Assembly (NCBI GenBank): GCA_019828545.1
Contig: JACVRA010000159.1
Location: 124,001 to 188,000, forward strand
DNA: 64,000 nucleotides
Direction: 5' to 3'
DNA from: Paracamarosporium sp. OC-R06-R3
Lineage: Eukaryota > Ascomycota > Dothideomycetes > Pleosporales > Didymosphaeriaceae
Positions 43,280 to 54,811 of this stretch are shown here, piece by piece (within the stretch, counting starts at the first letter, position 1; every line of letters begins with the position of its first letter). Under the pieces are notes generated by a model. The model was not told the DNA's origin. It searched no databases and saw nothing but the letters and a program-made list of their open reading frames with translations. The position numbers and the translations under genes were made by a program.

Positions 43280-46200
43280 ATGGCTCAACCTACAGTGCCC
43301 CAACATGATACGTGAGGATGTTAAGTCAAGCTACTTTAAAAAGCCTGCTAACCCTTCTTATAGTTCCAGCAACGATCTCTGGGCTCGCGCAGTAGCGGAG
43401 TTATCCGACAACGACAAGAAAAACATAGACTTCAACCAATCCAACAAACTTGACATCCTCACCGAACTTCACGCTGCCGTCACGGAATCGGAAAAAGCAT
43501 CTGCAAAGTCTAATTGGAAATACACTCGCAAGGACGGGAGGCTTGTCATAATCAAGGATGTGTTTGCTAGGATCATTTGGTGGATCGATAAATTCAAGGA
43601 GATTGGTGATATTGCAGTTCAGTATGACCCGGTACATGCTTCGCTTCCTTGGGCAGGGATTCGTTTTCTTCTACAAGTAAGTTGCACTATGCGACCCATG
43701 AAGAAGACTGCTGATATTTTGACAGGTCGCAGTGAATAATATCCGGAAACACGCGTCATTAGTAGAAGACCTTGCTCGGATAGTCGAGTTGATTAGCCGG
43801 TTTACTCTCACTGAGAAGCTATATCTTCAGAATACATCGAAAGCAGTGGAAGAGCTAGAAAAAGCTTTGGTGAAGCTGTATGCACGTATCTTGAGTTTTT
43901 TGTCCAAAGCAAAGCAATACCTCGAACAGAGGACTGTCAGTACGTCTAATTTCTCAATAATATGATGGCAACTCACTCTTTGTTAGAACGCATCATAACA
44001 AGCGCATTTCTCACAGAGGCCCACCTTGGATCGGGTTTGAACGAGGTCCAAGCGGCAGTGGATGACGTTGATCGATATACGGCTTTGGTAGAGAGAAAGG
44101 GTTTGTATTGACCTATGTAGCTCCTCTAACACCGCTAATATCTTTTACAGATTTCACAAAATATCATGCAGAGTTGAATCACCTCCTGAAACAATTCGAT
44201 GAACCACGACGAAGGATGGATAGCAACCTGGAAGAAATCAATGATGGTTTCCAAGGTAGTGAGACCTGTAAGCCCGCTAAACAATGACTGACCGTCTACA
44301 GAATCCAAGCGTAGGGAAATTATGCAGTGGCTCTCACCCGAGCCGTATGTATTGCATCACAAGCAGACCAAGGATGGCGTTCTGCCAGACAGTGGGAAAT
44401 GGCTTCTTTCTGACCCAATCTTCACGAAATGGAAACATGACAGTACATCCTCCATCCTATGGCTTCATGGCATTCCCGGATCTGGCAAGAGCAAGCTTGT
44501 GTAAGTGTGTTATGTGCCTAGTTTAATCCAATGATTACTAATCTGCTCAGCTCGGTAGTGATAGAGGATGCTTTGGACTGTTACACGGCTGACCAGAGCC
44601 CACATCCGGTCTTCTTTTACTGCTTGCGAGATCCAATAGATCCTACACGTTCTGACCCTCGAGTGGTGCTTGCTAGTCTTGCGAAGCAATTATCGTGTCA
44701 AAAACTTGGAGCGCCTTTACTGAAACCTACGGTCGACCTCTTCGCGAGAAAAGATGCGGAAGGTTTTGCGTCTGGTCCGCTCCAGATGGATGAGAGCGTT
44801 GAACTTATTATCCAGCTTATCGCGGAGTACCCGCTAACAACCATGGTGATAGATGCTGTGGATGAATGCGATCCCCAAACGCGAGATAAGCTACTCGAAG
44901 CTCTAGAAAAGATCCTCCAGAACTCATCCAGTCCTGTCAAGATATTCGTATCGAGTCGAGATGAACATGATCTCGTCTTCCATTTGCAACACTATCCAAA
45001 CCTCGAGGTCGATTCCCGCAGAAACGGTGATGATATCGCGCGGTTCGTACGCGACCGAACACAGCTACTTATTCATAACAGAAAGCTGTTAGTTCAGAGC
45101 ACCCGTAAGACGGAGATGGAACGGATAATCGTGGATAGGGTGACCAATGGTGCTGATGGGATGTAAGTTCGAAACGATGAATAATTTAACTGTATTGATC
45201 TGTGTTTTTAGGTTCCTCTGGGCGGATATGCAGCTACGAACCATCTGTGAGGAAGACTGTGATGCCGATATTATGTTGGTACTTGGAAAACTTCCACGGG
45301 ATCTGGAATCTACCTACGACAAACTTTATGAATTTCTTTCCACAAGGTCAGGCCCGAATCGAGCAACAATCTTCAGGAATACGCTCTACTGGCTTCTCTG
45401 CGCTCGTAGGGCAATGAAGAGTGGGGAATTTTTGTGCGCAATTTCAGCAAATCCCGGATCAAAGGAGAGCTTAGAGGTGCCATCAAAGGAGTTGGTGTTA
45501 AAGATTTGCCACAATTTTGTCATCTTCGATTCCCAGCTGGACACGTTTCGCTTTACACACTTGTCCGTCCGGGAATATCTAGAGAAAAAGCTCGAGAATA
45601 ACATTTCAACAACAAACGCTCTCGCAGCAGAGATCTGTCTCTGGACTGTACTATCTGATGGCTCAAGCATTGCAGACCAGGACTTGTTTCTCGAAATGGG
45701 CTGGCATACAAAAGCATCAAGATATCATCTCAAGGTACTGCTGAACTATGCAGATATCCACTGGGCCGAGCATTGCAAGTTAGCTGGGGTTGAGAGGAAA
45801 TCTGGAAAACTGAAGACGGCGCTCCACTACTTCTTATTTGGTGGTTGGAAGACGGACTCCAACATCAAACGGTGGAATAATCGGTTACGTGAATACTTGT
45901 GGGAGTTTGATCATCGAAGAAGATTTTTGATTCCACCAGATCTACCTTCAACGACTCCACGAAAAGACACGATGGTTGCTAGAGATTCATTGAAATTTGC
46001 AGGTCTGATTACTTGCTGTACTTTCGATTTCGAGGAACACATCGAGCAGCTGGTTGAAGGGGCGACCTTAACAACGCAGTGCATGAATATCCTAGGTCGA
46101 AGACCTCTACACATCGCAGCAATGAATGGAAGCTGCGCGAGCTTTTCTTGTCTCTTGAAAAAAGAGAGGAAATATCTGGAGGTCACAGAAGAGGTGCTGA

Positions 46201-46847
46201 TCGCGGCCGTAGGAAATACGAAAAGCGGTAGGGAATTGACAACACTCATTCTTGCACGTCCAGAAGCAGACGTTCCAATTACCGAAAGCGTAGTCAGCGC
46301 AGCTGCGGGGAACCATAGTTGTGGCAAGAAAGTCATGGAACTCCTGCTTGACTGGCTCATGAGCAGAGATCCGGATCCGGTCGCTGAAGAGATAGTAGCG
46401 GCTGTCGCACAGGAATTTGACAAGGACTTCATGGCACTCCTACTCAGGCGGTACGGCAGTAAAATCCAGATTACAGAAAACGTAATTATTGCAGCTATGT
46501 GGAACTGGAACAGTAGTAAGGAGATGATGACACTCCTACTCAGTCAGCACGGCAGTAAAATCCAGATTACGGAAAAATCAATGATTGCAGCTACAAAGCA
46601 CACGAATAAAGGCAAAGAGACTACAGCACTCCTTCTCGAACAGTGCGGCGATGTTGTCCAGATCACACCAAATATGTTCAAATCAGCTGCACAGAACTAT
46701 GTTAGTGGCAAGGAAGTCATAAAATTCCTGCTTAGCCGGCTTAGAGAACAGGATCCAGTCGCTGAAGAGATAGTAGTGGCTGTCGCTGAGAGTTGTGATA
46801 AGGACTCCATGGCACTCCTACTCAGGCGACACGGCAGTAAAATCTAG
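43280..46847 (+). CDS. NACHT-type NLR-like STAND protein, 8 exons, ends at an in-frame TAG
   Basis: Exons 43280-43311, 43364-43676, 43726-43939, 43987-44100, 44151-44255, 44302-44500, 44551-45162 and 45212-46847 give 1074 aa. The N-terminal region (NDLWARAVAELSDNDKKNIDF, WKYTRKDGRLVIIKDVF, QYDPVHASLPWAGIRFLLQV) matches the common N-terminal domain of fungal NACHT proteins (probably DUF7708). The NTPase core has Walker A GIPGSGKS (about 316-323), an R-D/FVSSRD sensor and Walker B MVIDAVDEC (about 424-432), followed by FLWADMQL and FTHLSVREYL. From about residue 855 come degenerate 30-35-residue repeats (ITEEVVxAAxxN ... GKE ... LLL). Such proteins act in non-self recognition and programmed cell death. 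The TAG cuts the repeat domain; the same frame resumes for 368 codons. The first exon was chosen by splice logic, giving MAQPTVPQHD. Confidence 0.8.
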
Positions 46848-46882
46848 ATTCCGGAAAACGTAATTATTGCAGCTTCACACAA
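46374..46882 (+). repeat. near-identical internal duplication in NLR repeat domain
   Basis: Two blocks of about 115 bp, at about 46374-46495 and 46760-46882, share long identical runs, including AGTCGCTGAAGAGATAGTAG-like starts, GGACTNCATGGCACTCCTAC and GAAAACGTAATTATTGCAGC. High nucleotide identity between neighbouring repeats indicates recent duplication or gene conversion, a known trait of fungal NLR sensor repeats. Confidence 0.8.
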
Positions 46883-47954
46883 CCCATATGAAGGTACGGA
46901 GATCATGGGACTCCTTCTTGACCAGCGTGGCGACGAGATTCAGATTACGCCAGATGTGATGATTGCACTTGCAAGAGATTACTACCACGGCGAGATTATG
47001 ATGACCTTCCTTTTTAACCGGCCAGGATTGGACCTTCCAATCACTGAAGAGGTGGTGACAGCCGCTGCGAGCAGGTTGAGTAGCAGAATGGTAATTGCAT
47101 TACTTAAACGGCAAGAGGTATCTTTGATCACTGGAAAGGTACTAGAAGGAGTTGTAATAAATGGACAATATGGGGAGGAGCTGTTAACACATCTTCTTAA
47201 CTGGCAAGGTGTAGGCCTACAGATTACTGAAGAAGTAGTCAAAGCAGCTGTGTCGAACAGAATGACTGGGAAGCCAGTGACACTTCTTCTTGATAGGGGA
47301 GGGAATAACTTGATTACCGACGAAGTCCTAAAAAAAGCCGCTGGAAATTACTTTCACGGGAAAGAAATAGTAGGACTGTTGCTTGCCAGGCGGGGAGCAA
47401 ACCTCCCAATTGCTGAAGAGGTGGTAAAAGCGGCTGCGGGGAACCGACTTCACGGCATGGACATAATCAAATCTCTTTTCCAGCAACAGGGAGACAAGGT
47501 CCCGATCACTGAAGAGGTCATGAAGATAGCTGTGGGGAATGAAAAGGATGGTAAAGAGATTATGGTGTTTCTTCTCGGCCACTTTGGTGATAAAGTCCCG
47601 ATCACACCAGACGTGGTCGCTGCAGCTGCAAGGTCATGGAGTCGTGGTGGAAACGTTATGCAGTACCTCTATTACTCAAAGTCCATCGAAAACACCGGTC
47701 CGATGATTGAATCAGCAGCCACCAGCAGCCAGGAAATTACTCTTCGCCTTTCTGATAAACGGACCAAGGCGAGGATCATGACAGAGGAATTGGTCGATTT
47801 CGGACGTTTTTGTACTGCTGCAAAGGAAGAGGATGCTAGAGAACTCACTGAAGGTGTTACTCTAGACAACAAGGCGTTCGGGCACAACTCACGGATACTG
47901 TCTGGGTCCTTTGGCGACGAATGCTGTGGATGTGAATGTGACATCTATCAGTAG
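46848..47954 (+). pseudogene. continuation of NLR repeat domain after in-frame TAG
   Basis: The reading frame of the last NLR exon continues without interruption for 368 codons beyond the TAG at 46845-46847. It carries ten or so further repeats (ITPDVMIALARD, ITEEVVTAAASR, ITEEVVKAAVSN, IAEEVVKAAAGN, ITEEVMKIAVGN) and a C-terminal segment ending in CCGCECDIYQ. The intact frame suggests a recent nonsense change, readthrough, or a base-call error. If the TAG is real the protein loses roughly two thirds of its repeats. Confidence 0.75.
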
Positions 47955-48505
47955 ACGCACACCACTCTTCTGACTTGTTGCGTCTGGCCACATTGGAGTT
48001 GTGCAGTTGGTTCGTCATGGTGATAATCAAGAACACGAGGACATGGATGGCGAATCTCCGCTTACGATTGTGCTTTTTTTTTTTGGAAACGAATATCATT
48101 AACTTTCTTGGGGGTAGTGATGCTTGAAACCTATCTATAGGGGCCTAGATACTGTAATGTGACTATGAGGTGCAAATGTTTGTGTGCAGGTGATTCATCA
48201 TACAATGGTACGAAACCATGGTGTAGGCCTGTACAAGAGTAAAGCCGCACTAATTAGCGACTGTACATAGTACGTCCTAAATCGGGCATCATCTGGGCGA
48301 GTACGGCGTTGATCGTGCGTACGGCTAATGCGAAACCGTTGCAGTTCGCAGACCAAAGCAGCTATTGTGCAGCATTGCTTGTACGATGTACTGCGACATG
48401 AAGCACCACAGTTAGTGTCTCTCGGCGCGCGAGACCGCTACAGCAATGTAGGACAAACTGATCGAATGGGGTATCGCAGGCTTTTTGTACTCTCTTCCAA
48501 CACAT
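47955..48505. other. convergent intergenic region
   Basis: Between NLR and PWP1 3' ends; includes a T-run at about 48074-48083. No gene is seen. Confidence 0.45.
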
Positions 48506-50201
48506 CTACTCCTCCATCGACTCATAGCCCTTCTCGCCCGCATCCTCCTCGTCTCCGCTTTCTCCCTCCTCCGAATCAGAGTCTGTCTCAGCCTCGTCCA
48601 GTCCAACGACCTTCTCCTTCCCATCACCCTTCATCTGCGGTACTTTGGTCGCGAATGCAGCCCTCACGGCTGCGTTGGTGCTCGTATCCCAGATCTGCAC
48701 CGCGCCTTTGCTTCCTGCAACTGCAAGTCTGAAACCGACTTCTTTGTCAGGCGCAAACGTCGTGGAGAAGACTTTACCGACGCCTAGATCACGCGAGACA
48801 ACCATGGAAGGACCAGACTCCTGGATGTTCCACAGCTTGACCTGCTTGTCTGTCGAGCCGGTTGCCAGGAAGCCTGGTATTACGGGGTTGACATCGAAGG
48901 AGGCTATTGACTCGTCGTGGGCTTGGAGGACCCAGAGAGCTTTTGATTGGGAGGGGTCGGCGGGTGCATTGCGCACGTCGTGGTAGTGGATCATACCGTT
49001 CTCAGTGGAGACCTGAGGCTGTTAGCATTTCCCAGTTCCGGGGAAACGGGAAACTGAATAACGTACGTAGAAATAGTTCGGGTCGTGGGGGTTCCAGCGG
49101 ACTGTCTCCACGTCGCTCTCTACGCCCCAGCGTGGTGCCTTTGCGTCAGGGGCGCGCATGTCTGCTGCTACAATTGTGCGGTCATAGCTGCCGCTAAGGA
49201 GGACTGTAGATTCAACTGAATTCCATGCTACTGAGCAGACCTTGTCTGTGTGGTATGTGTATGACTTTGCGCACTTGGTCGTATTCAGGTCCCACAGCTT
49301 GATCGTCTTGTCCGCGGATGATGACGCTAGTAGATTCCTGTGGTGGCGGTTCGCGGCGAGCGAGAGCACGGAGTCGACATGGTAGTCGTCGTTAGCCTTC
49401 TTTGACTTCTTCTTCTTTTTCTTTTTGGGCTTCTCTGCGTTCGCAGCATCCTCCGAGCCTTGTCCCAGGATCGCGTCTGGGTACATGCTGTCGACCATGT
49501 CAAGATTCCAAAGCTCGATGTCCGGGTCCATAGTGCCAACGGCGACGAAGTTGCCCTTTGCATCGCTTCCTGCGCCGGCCTTTCCGACCGGAAGGTCCAG
49601 CCATTCGACTGCCAGCGGGATTGCAGGGAGCATGATGTCGTGGTGCACATAGATGTTGTCTGCTTCGTCTTCGTATACGTAGACTTCCAGATGCGCGACC
49701 TCGTCCTCTATCCGTCCTGCCAGCACCAGGTTATCTGTGGCCAAGATCTGAAGCTCTTCTCGTTCTTCGTCCTCCTCTTCTGCACCGCCCTGCATGGTGA
49801 TGTAAGGATCCTCCTCATCGTTTTCGTGGAAAACCAAATTCTTCATGTTGCCGAACATGGCCATGGTATCGCCTTCACCATCCTGGTCGTCATCATCGTA
49901 GTGTTCAAGATCGTATTCTTTGAGATCATCGTCGATTTCTCTAGGCAAACATTAGCTCCGCGTGTGTGAGTGGGAGGCGCTCGTACTCCGCGTCCTGAGC
50001 TTTGGTTGTACCGCCGCTGCCATTGGCCGTCTTCTGCTTCTCTTCCTCTTGTGCCTCTTCCAGGTCTTCCTTCGCATCGTCGAGCTGGAGCTTTGCGAGC
50101 TTGGAAATGCGGTCGTATTCGTCCTCGTCGAAGACATACTTGGAAGGGAAGGGTGCCGCGAAACCGCGCGGCACCCATGTCGTCGCTGTGATCATAGACA
50201 T
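48506..50201 (-). CDS. pwp1: periodic tryptophan protein Pwp1, WD40 ribosome-biogenesis factor, 3 exons
   Basis: Exons 50201-49987, 49940-49067 and 49012-48506 give 531 aa; introns are 46 and 54 nt. The start ITATTWVPRGFAAPFPSKY and the acidic N-terminal part (EIDDDLKEYDLEHYDDDD, MAMFGNMKNLVFHENDEEDPY) are family hallmarks. WD repeats follow (MDPDIELWNLD, LLASSSADKTIKLWDL, VLLSGSYDRTIVAADMR, NYFYVSTENGM, FLATGSTDKQVKLWNI, AGSKGAVQIWDT). Between repeats lies a Lys run PKKKKKKKSKK, probably a nuclear or nucleolar signal. Pwp1 acts in 25S/5.8S rRNA processing and 60S assembly in the nucleolus. The C-terminus is acidic (DEAETDSDSEEGESGDEEDAG). The gene is transcribed divergently from PRP16. Confidence 0.95.
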
Positions 50202-50486
50202 GGCGCGAACAGAGTAGTGTCTAACGGAAGCATGTGCAGGCGTGGGGAAATTTCGACCGCGAACTTTTTGGCGTGGCGGGGCGCTGTGGCTGCTGTGGCG
50301 CAAACCTCCGCTGCTTCCCCGAAATTTCCAGCTACTCCAAAACAACATGCACTTGGCTTGCACCCCATCCCCGCCACGAGTCCAGCGTAGACCTTGAACA
50401 GCGCACGACGTAATTCAATCCCCAACATCACAGAATATCCAATACAACAGCCGCCTGCTCACGACATCTTCACACTTGGCCGCACT
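50202..50486. promoter_or_regulatory. shared divergent promoter pwp1/prp16
   Basis: 285 bp between opposite ATGs; no TATA box. The pairing of an rRNA-processing gene with a splicing helicase gene suggests growth-linked co-expression (inference). Confidence 0.55.
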
Positions 50487-53441
50487 ATGGACCGTGGACA
50501 CAGCCCAAAGCGTCGCAAGCTCGATAACGAGGAGTTCTCAGTGGCTCCCCGTCCCAAATTCCAGAAAAGACTGCACAGAGATTCGCCCGGGTCCTCGCGA
50601 TCGCATACGCCGAGACCTCGTGAAGATGGCAGCACGCCGCATCAGAAGTCGTTCGATGGGCCCGAGGCCATGGTGGAGGACTTTGATTCAATGGCGCTGG
50701 ACCGAGATTGGTACGGCGGAGAAGAGAACGGACACACTTTTGGCGACGATACACACAATCCCTTTGGCGGCGCAGAGAGTACTTGGCTAGACGCGCAAAG
50801 GGAAGCTGCGCTCACTGAGAAGAAGCAGAATAGCCGGGCCAGTGCTAGGGCAGTGCAGAAGCAGAAAGATGTGGATGCCTGGGAGACGAATCGTATGCTG
50901 CAATCAGGTGTCGCCCAGAGAAGGACTTTCGAGGCCGACTTTGACGACGATAATGAATCAACACGAGTTCACATTTTGGTGCATGATCTGAAGCCACCGT
51001 TCCTGGACGGCAAGAAGGTTTTTACGAAGCAGATCGAGCCTGTGCCAGCAGTTCGTGACCCTCAAAGCGACATGGCAGTCTTCAGTCGAAGAGGCAGTAG
51101 GGTCGTGAAGGAGAAGCGTCAACAAAAAGAAAGACAAAAGCAAGCACAAGAGGCTACAAACGTAAAGGGCACCACCTTGGGTAACATCATGGGCGTAAAA
51201 GAAGACGACGCCGATAGTGCAGCTCCTGCTCCAGGAGTAGAAGAAGGAGAAAACAAAGGCGGCAACAAGTTTGCCCAGCACCTTAAAAGTAATGAAGGCC
51301 AGTCCGCCTTCAGTAAGAGCAAAACGTTGAGAGAGCAGCGGCAGTATCTCCCCGCATTCGCTGTACGAGAGGACCTGCTGCGCGTTATACGCGACAACCA
51401 GGTCATCATTGTGGTTGGACAAACAGGCTCCGGAAAAACGACGCAGCTTACCCAATTTCTCTATGAAGACGGCTATTCAGATCATGGCTTGATCGGATGT
51501 ACGCAACCGAGACGTGTGGCTGCGATGAGCGTTGCAAAACGTGTAAGCGAAGAGATGGAGGTCAAGTTGGGCGGCTTGGTCGGGTATGCTATCCGTTTTG
51601 AAGATTGCACAAGCAAAGAGACCAAGATCAAGTACATGACAGATGGTGTGTTGTTGCGAGAGTCCCTGAACGAGCCCGATCTTGACCGATACTCTTGTAT
51701 CATTATGGACGAAGCGCACGAGCGAGCACTTAACACTGATGTACTTATGGGGCTCATCAAGAAGGTGCTGGCTCGAAGAAGAGATCTTAAGCTGATCGTT
51801 ACCTCTGCCACCATGAACGCGGAGCGCTTCTCACGCTTCTACGGTGGCGCACCGGAATTCATCATCCCTGGGCGTACGTTTCCGGTTGATATACAGTACT
51901 CACGGTCCCCATGCGAGGATTATGTCGACAGTGCAGTCAAGCAGGTCTTGGCTATTCACGTATCTCAGGGCCCTGGTGATATCTTGGTCTTCATGACTGG
52001 TCAAGAAGACATTGAGATTACCTGCGAGCTGGTCGCCGAAAGGCTAAAACTTCTCAACGATCCACCCAAGCTGAGCATTCTACCTATTTACAGTCAGATG
52101 CCCGCAGATCTGCAAGCCAAGATCTTCGACCGTGCCGCTCCTGGAGTCCGCAAAGTTATTGTAGCGACCAACATTGCGGAGACGAGTTTGACTGTCGATG
52201 GCATCATGTACGTTGTCGACTCAGGCTTCTCTAAACTCAAAGTGTACAACCCCAAGATGGGTATGGACACTCTCCAAATTACGCCAATTTCCCAAGCGAA
52301 CGCCTCCCAGAGAGCTGGAAGAGCCGGACGTACAGGGCCAGGGAAGTGCTTCCATCTCTACACGGAGAGAGCTTTTCGCGATGAATTCTACATCCAGACA
52401 ATTCCTGAAATCCAGCGTACAAACCTCGCCAACACGGTCCTTTTACTCAAATCCTTGGGTGTGAAAGATCTGTTGGACTTTGACTTTATGGACCCTCCAC
52501 CCCAAGATACAATTACTACGTCCTTATTCGATCTTTGGGCATTGGGTGCTCTCGACAACATCGGCGATCTTACATCATTAGGCCGCACCATGACAGCCTT
52601 CCCAATGGATCCCTCCCTTGCTAAACTCATCATCACAGCCGTCGAGTACGAATGTAGCGAGGAGATGCTGACAATAGTGTCCATGTTGTCTGTGCCTAGC
52701 GTGTTCTACCGTCCGAAAGAGCGCCAGGAGGAATCTGATGCTGCGCGCGAGAAGTTCTTCGTTCCCGAATCCGACCACCTAACTCTGCTGCACGTTTACA
52801 CGCAGTGGAAGGTAAACGGATTTTCGGATGGGTGGTGTATCAGGCACTTCCTGCACCCCAAAGCACTGAGGAGGGCCAAGGAAATTAGAGACCAGCTGTT
52901 GGATATTATGAAGATGCAGAAAATGAACCTCGTCTCCTGTGGCACCGATTGGGACGTTATCCGCAAGTGCATTTGCTCAGGATACTACCACCAAGCTGCA
53001 AAGGTGAAGGGTATCGGCGAATATATTAATCTCCGCACGAGCGTAACGATCCAGTTACATCCTACGTCTGCGCTATACGGCCTCGGATACTTACCGGACT
53101 ACGTGGTTTACCACGAACTCATCCTCACTAGCAAAGAGTACATGTCTTGCGTCACATCAGTTGACCCGCACTGGCTGGCCGACATGGGAGCTGTCTTCTA
53201 CTCTATCAAAGAAAAAGGGTACTCGGCGAGGGACAAGCGTGTCACTGAGATTGAGTTCAACCGCAAGGCCGAACTAGAAGCCAAGATGGCGGAGGACAAA
53301 GCTCGTGAAGAACAGAGGCTCGCGGAAGAAGAGGCTGGCCCAATCATCAAGCGACCAGGTGTAGGCGGCGCCAAGAAGGCTCAGGCGGACGGTGTTGTCA
53401 AGAAGCCTATCATTGGCAAGGGCCGGCGGCGAGGGTTTTAG
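50487..53441 (+). CDS. prp16: pre-mRNA-splicing ATP-dependent RNA helicase Prp16 (DHX38), DEAH box
   Basis: Intronless, 984 aa from the first in-frame ATG. Helicase motifs in order: I GQTGSGKT (311-318), Ia [14 protein letters not shown] (408-411), III SAT (440-442), [30 protein letters not shown] (608-619). These are followed by the winged-helix, ratchet (HA2) and OB domains ([23 protein letters not shown]). The N-terminal extension carries Prp16-specific blocks: [46 protein letters not shown] and [10 protein letters not shown]. Prp16 drives remodelling of the spliceosome after branching, before exon ligation, and enforces branch-site fidelity. The C-terminus is basic ([12 protein letters not shown]). 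Confidence 0.96.
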   Translation: MDRGHSPKRRKLDNEEFSVAPRPKFQKRLHRDSPGSSRSHTPRPREDGSTPHQKSFDGPEAMVEDFDSMALDRDWYGGEENGHTFGDDTHNPFGGAESTWLDAQREAALTEKKQNSRASARAVQKQKDVDAWETNRMLQSGVAQRRTFEADFDDDNESTRVHILVHDLKPPFLDGKKVFTKQIEPVPAVRDPQSDMAVFSRRGSRVVKEKRQQKERQKQAQEATNVKGTTLGNIMGVKEDDADSAAPAPGVEEGENKGGNKFAQHLKSNEGQSAFSKSKTLREQRQYLPAFAVREDLLRVIRDNQVIIVVGQTGSGKTTQLTQFLYEDGYSDHGLIGCTQPRRVAAMSVAKRVSEEMEVKLGGLVGYAIRFEDCTSKETKIKYMTDGVLLRESLNEPDLDRYSCIIMDEAHERALNTDVLMGLIKKVLARRRDLKLIVTSATMNAERFSRFYGGAPEFIIPGRTFPVDIQYSRSPCEDYVDSAVKQVLAIHVSQGPGDILVFMTGQEDIEITCELVAERLKLLNDPPKLSILPIYSQMPADLQAKIFDRAAPGVRKVIVATNIAETSLTVDGIMYVVDSGFSKLKVYNPKMGMDTLQITPISQANASQRAGRAGRTGPGKCFHLYTERAFRDEFYIQTIPEIQRTNLANTVLLLKSLGVKDLLDFDFMDPPPQDTITTSLFDLWALGALDNIGDLTSLGRTMTAFPMDPSLAKLIITAVEYECSEEMLTIVSMLSVPSVFYRPKERQEESDAAREKFFVPESDHLTLLHVYTQWKVNGFSDGWCIRHFLHPKALRRAKEIRDQLLDIMKMQKMNLVSCGTDWDVIRKCICSGYYHQAAKVKGIGEYINLRTSVTIQLHPTSALYGLGYLPDYVVYHELILTSKEYMSCVTSVDPHWLADMGAVFYSIKEKGYSARDKRVTEIEFNRKAELEAKMAEDKAREEQRLAEEEAGPIIKRPGVGGAKKAQADGVVKKPIIGKGRRRGF

Positions 53442-53960
53442 GACTGTGTTACCTGATATATATTACTCTGGTGCAGATTATAGATATGTCAGCCATTTAG
53501 ACAGAAACGATACTGCGAAGATACGTAATGCATACAACGAATTATCTGCATGTTTTAATATGCTGGTGATGGTGTTCATCACCACCTACAATTATCATGT
53601 GCTCCCTATATAATTGTCGTGTCCTTCCTCATACAACTCTCATGTCCTCTCTACAAGCACTACATTTGTTCCCACAATCCTAGTTTTTCCAAGTCCAACG
53701 ACTAACCCACATGTTTTACCTTGTTGGCGTTTTGTAGTCCTCCCAGACGCAGGCAACCAACATGCTGTTAAGCACCATAGGTTTTATCAAGCCAAAGCCA
53801 CCGCTCCACATCTAGTGGTATCACATTGCCTTTTAGTCCGCAAGACATTGCTTTTAGATCTTCGTCTTTTGAATATAGCCACCCTTGACGATTTTTTTTG
53901 GATCAGAAAGCAAAAGAGGCTAGCGGAACACGCGTCAGAGCATACCCTTAGGGGAAATCG

Positions 53961-54565
53961 TGTTTTATATTGTTATACAGCGGAGGAAATGTAAATGAGC
54001 TTAAGAGTTTTTATAAGAGCTCGATTAGGTGACATGGCAGGCGGCAAGGGAACAGCAGAACATCGGTTTGCTGGCAGTGTATTTTGTCCACATGCAGTTG
54101 GAGACTTGGTGTTTTAGTAACTTTTGTTTACACCGGATTACAGCGGAGGAAGAAGCGAAGGACGCAGGCCTCAGAATTGAGGGTCCTTATAAGAATTCGG
54201 CCAGACGATATGACAGGCAGCCAGAGAGAACAGAGCATGGGGAGCCTTGAAACTTACTTGCGCACGTGTGGTCGACGACATGTTTTTTTTTGGAAAGTCA
54301 TGTTTTATACTGTTATACAGGGGAAGAATAGGCGCGAAGGGCCCAGGCAGCGACATCGAGTGTTTTTATAAAGGCTAGTTGCGCGATATGATAGGCGATA
54401 AGTGACTAGCAAAACATCAGCTCAAAGACCGGTGACTTCGCACACATGCATATTCGAGAATCGGGTTTTTAGTGGCTTTTGTTTTACACTGTTGTACAAT
54501 GGAGGAATAAATGTGAAGAACTAGGCCATGGAAATGAAAGGTTTTATATGGTTCATACAACAGAA
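53961..54565. repeat. degenerate tandem repeat, about 160-180-bp unit, four copies
   Basis: Copies begin near 53961, 54122, 54301 and 54479. Each starts TGTTTTAYACTGTTATACAG then (C)GGAGGAA; most also have GCGAAGGAC...CAGGC, GTTTTTATAAG, a GAYATGACAGGC-like block and CACATGCA...GTTTTTAGTAACTTTTG ahead of the next copy. Identity is partial, so the array is old or mutated. Confidence 0.75.
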
Positions 54566-54811
54566 CCGTACGGTGTTCTGGCTTACGTCGCCTCATGGAT
54601 TGGTGTTGAGTAATGTCTCTTTTTGAATCATGTTCGCTCTTGACTTTTGAAAGAACAGCCGAGCTCCAGCATACAGGTTCCAGGAATAGTAGGAACGGTG
54701 AGGAACTTGAGCTAAAAATCGAGAATGCAATCTCGGTTGTCAAATCGTTGCAGTTGCGATTATTTGCGACGCGCCATCAGAGCGAGTCTTGTTCATTTTT
54801 GAGAGATCTTC

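Noticed and set aside
43068..43311. Longer N-terminus for the NLR from an upstream frame
   Set aside because: It reads through a clear intron (GTGAGG ... CTAAC ... TATAG) and lacks family-like sequence; the spliced start MAQPTVPQHD joins cleanly to SSNDLWARAV.
46760..46850. Intron that would splice out the TAG in the NLR gene
   Set aside because: A GTAGTG donor and TCTAG acceptor exist, but the sister repeat shows the same bases are coding, and there is no good branch site.
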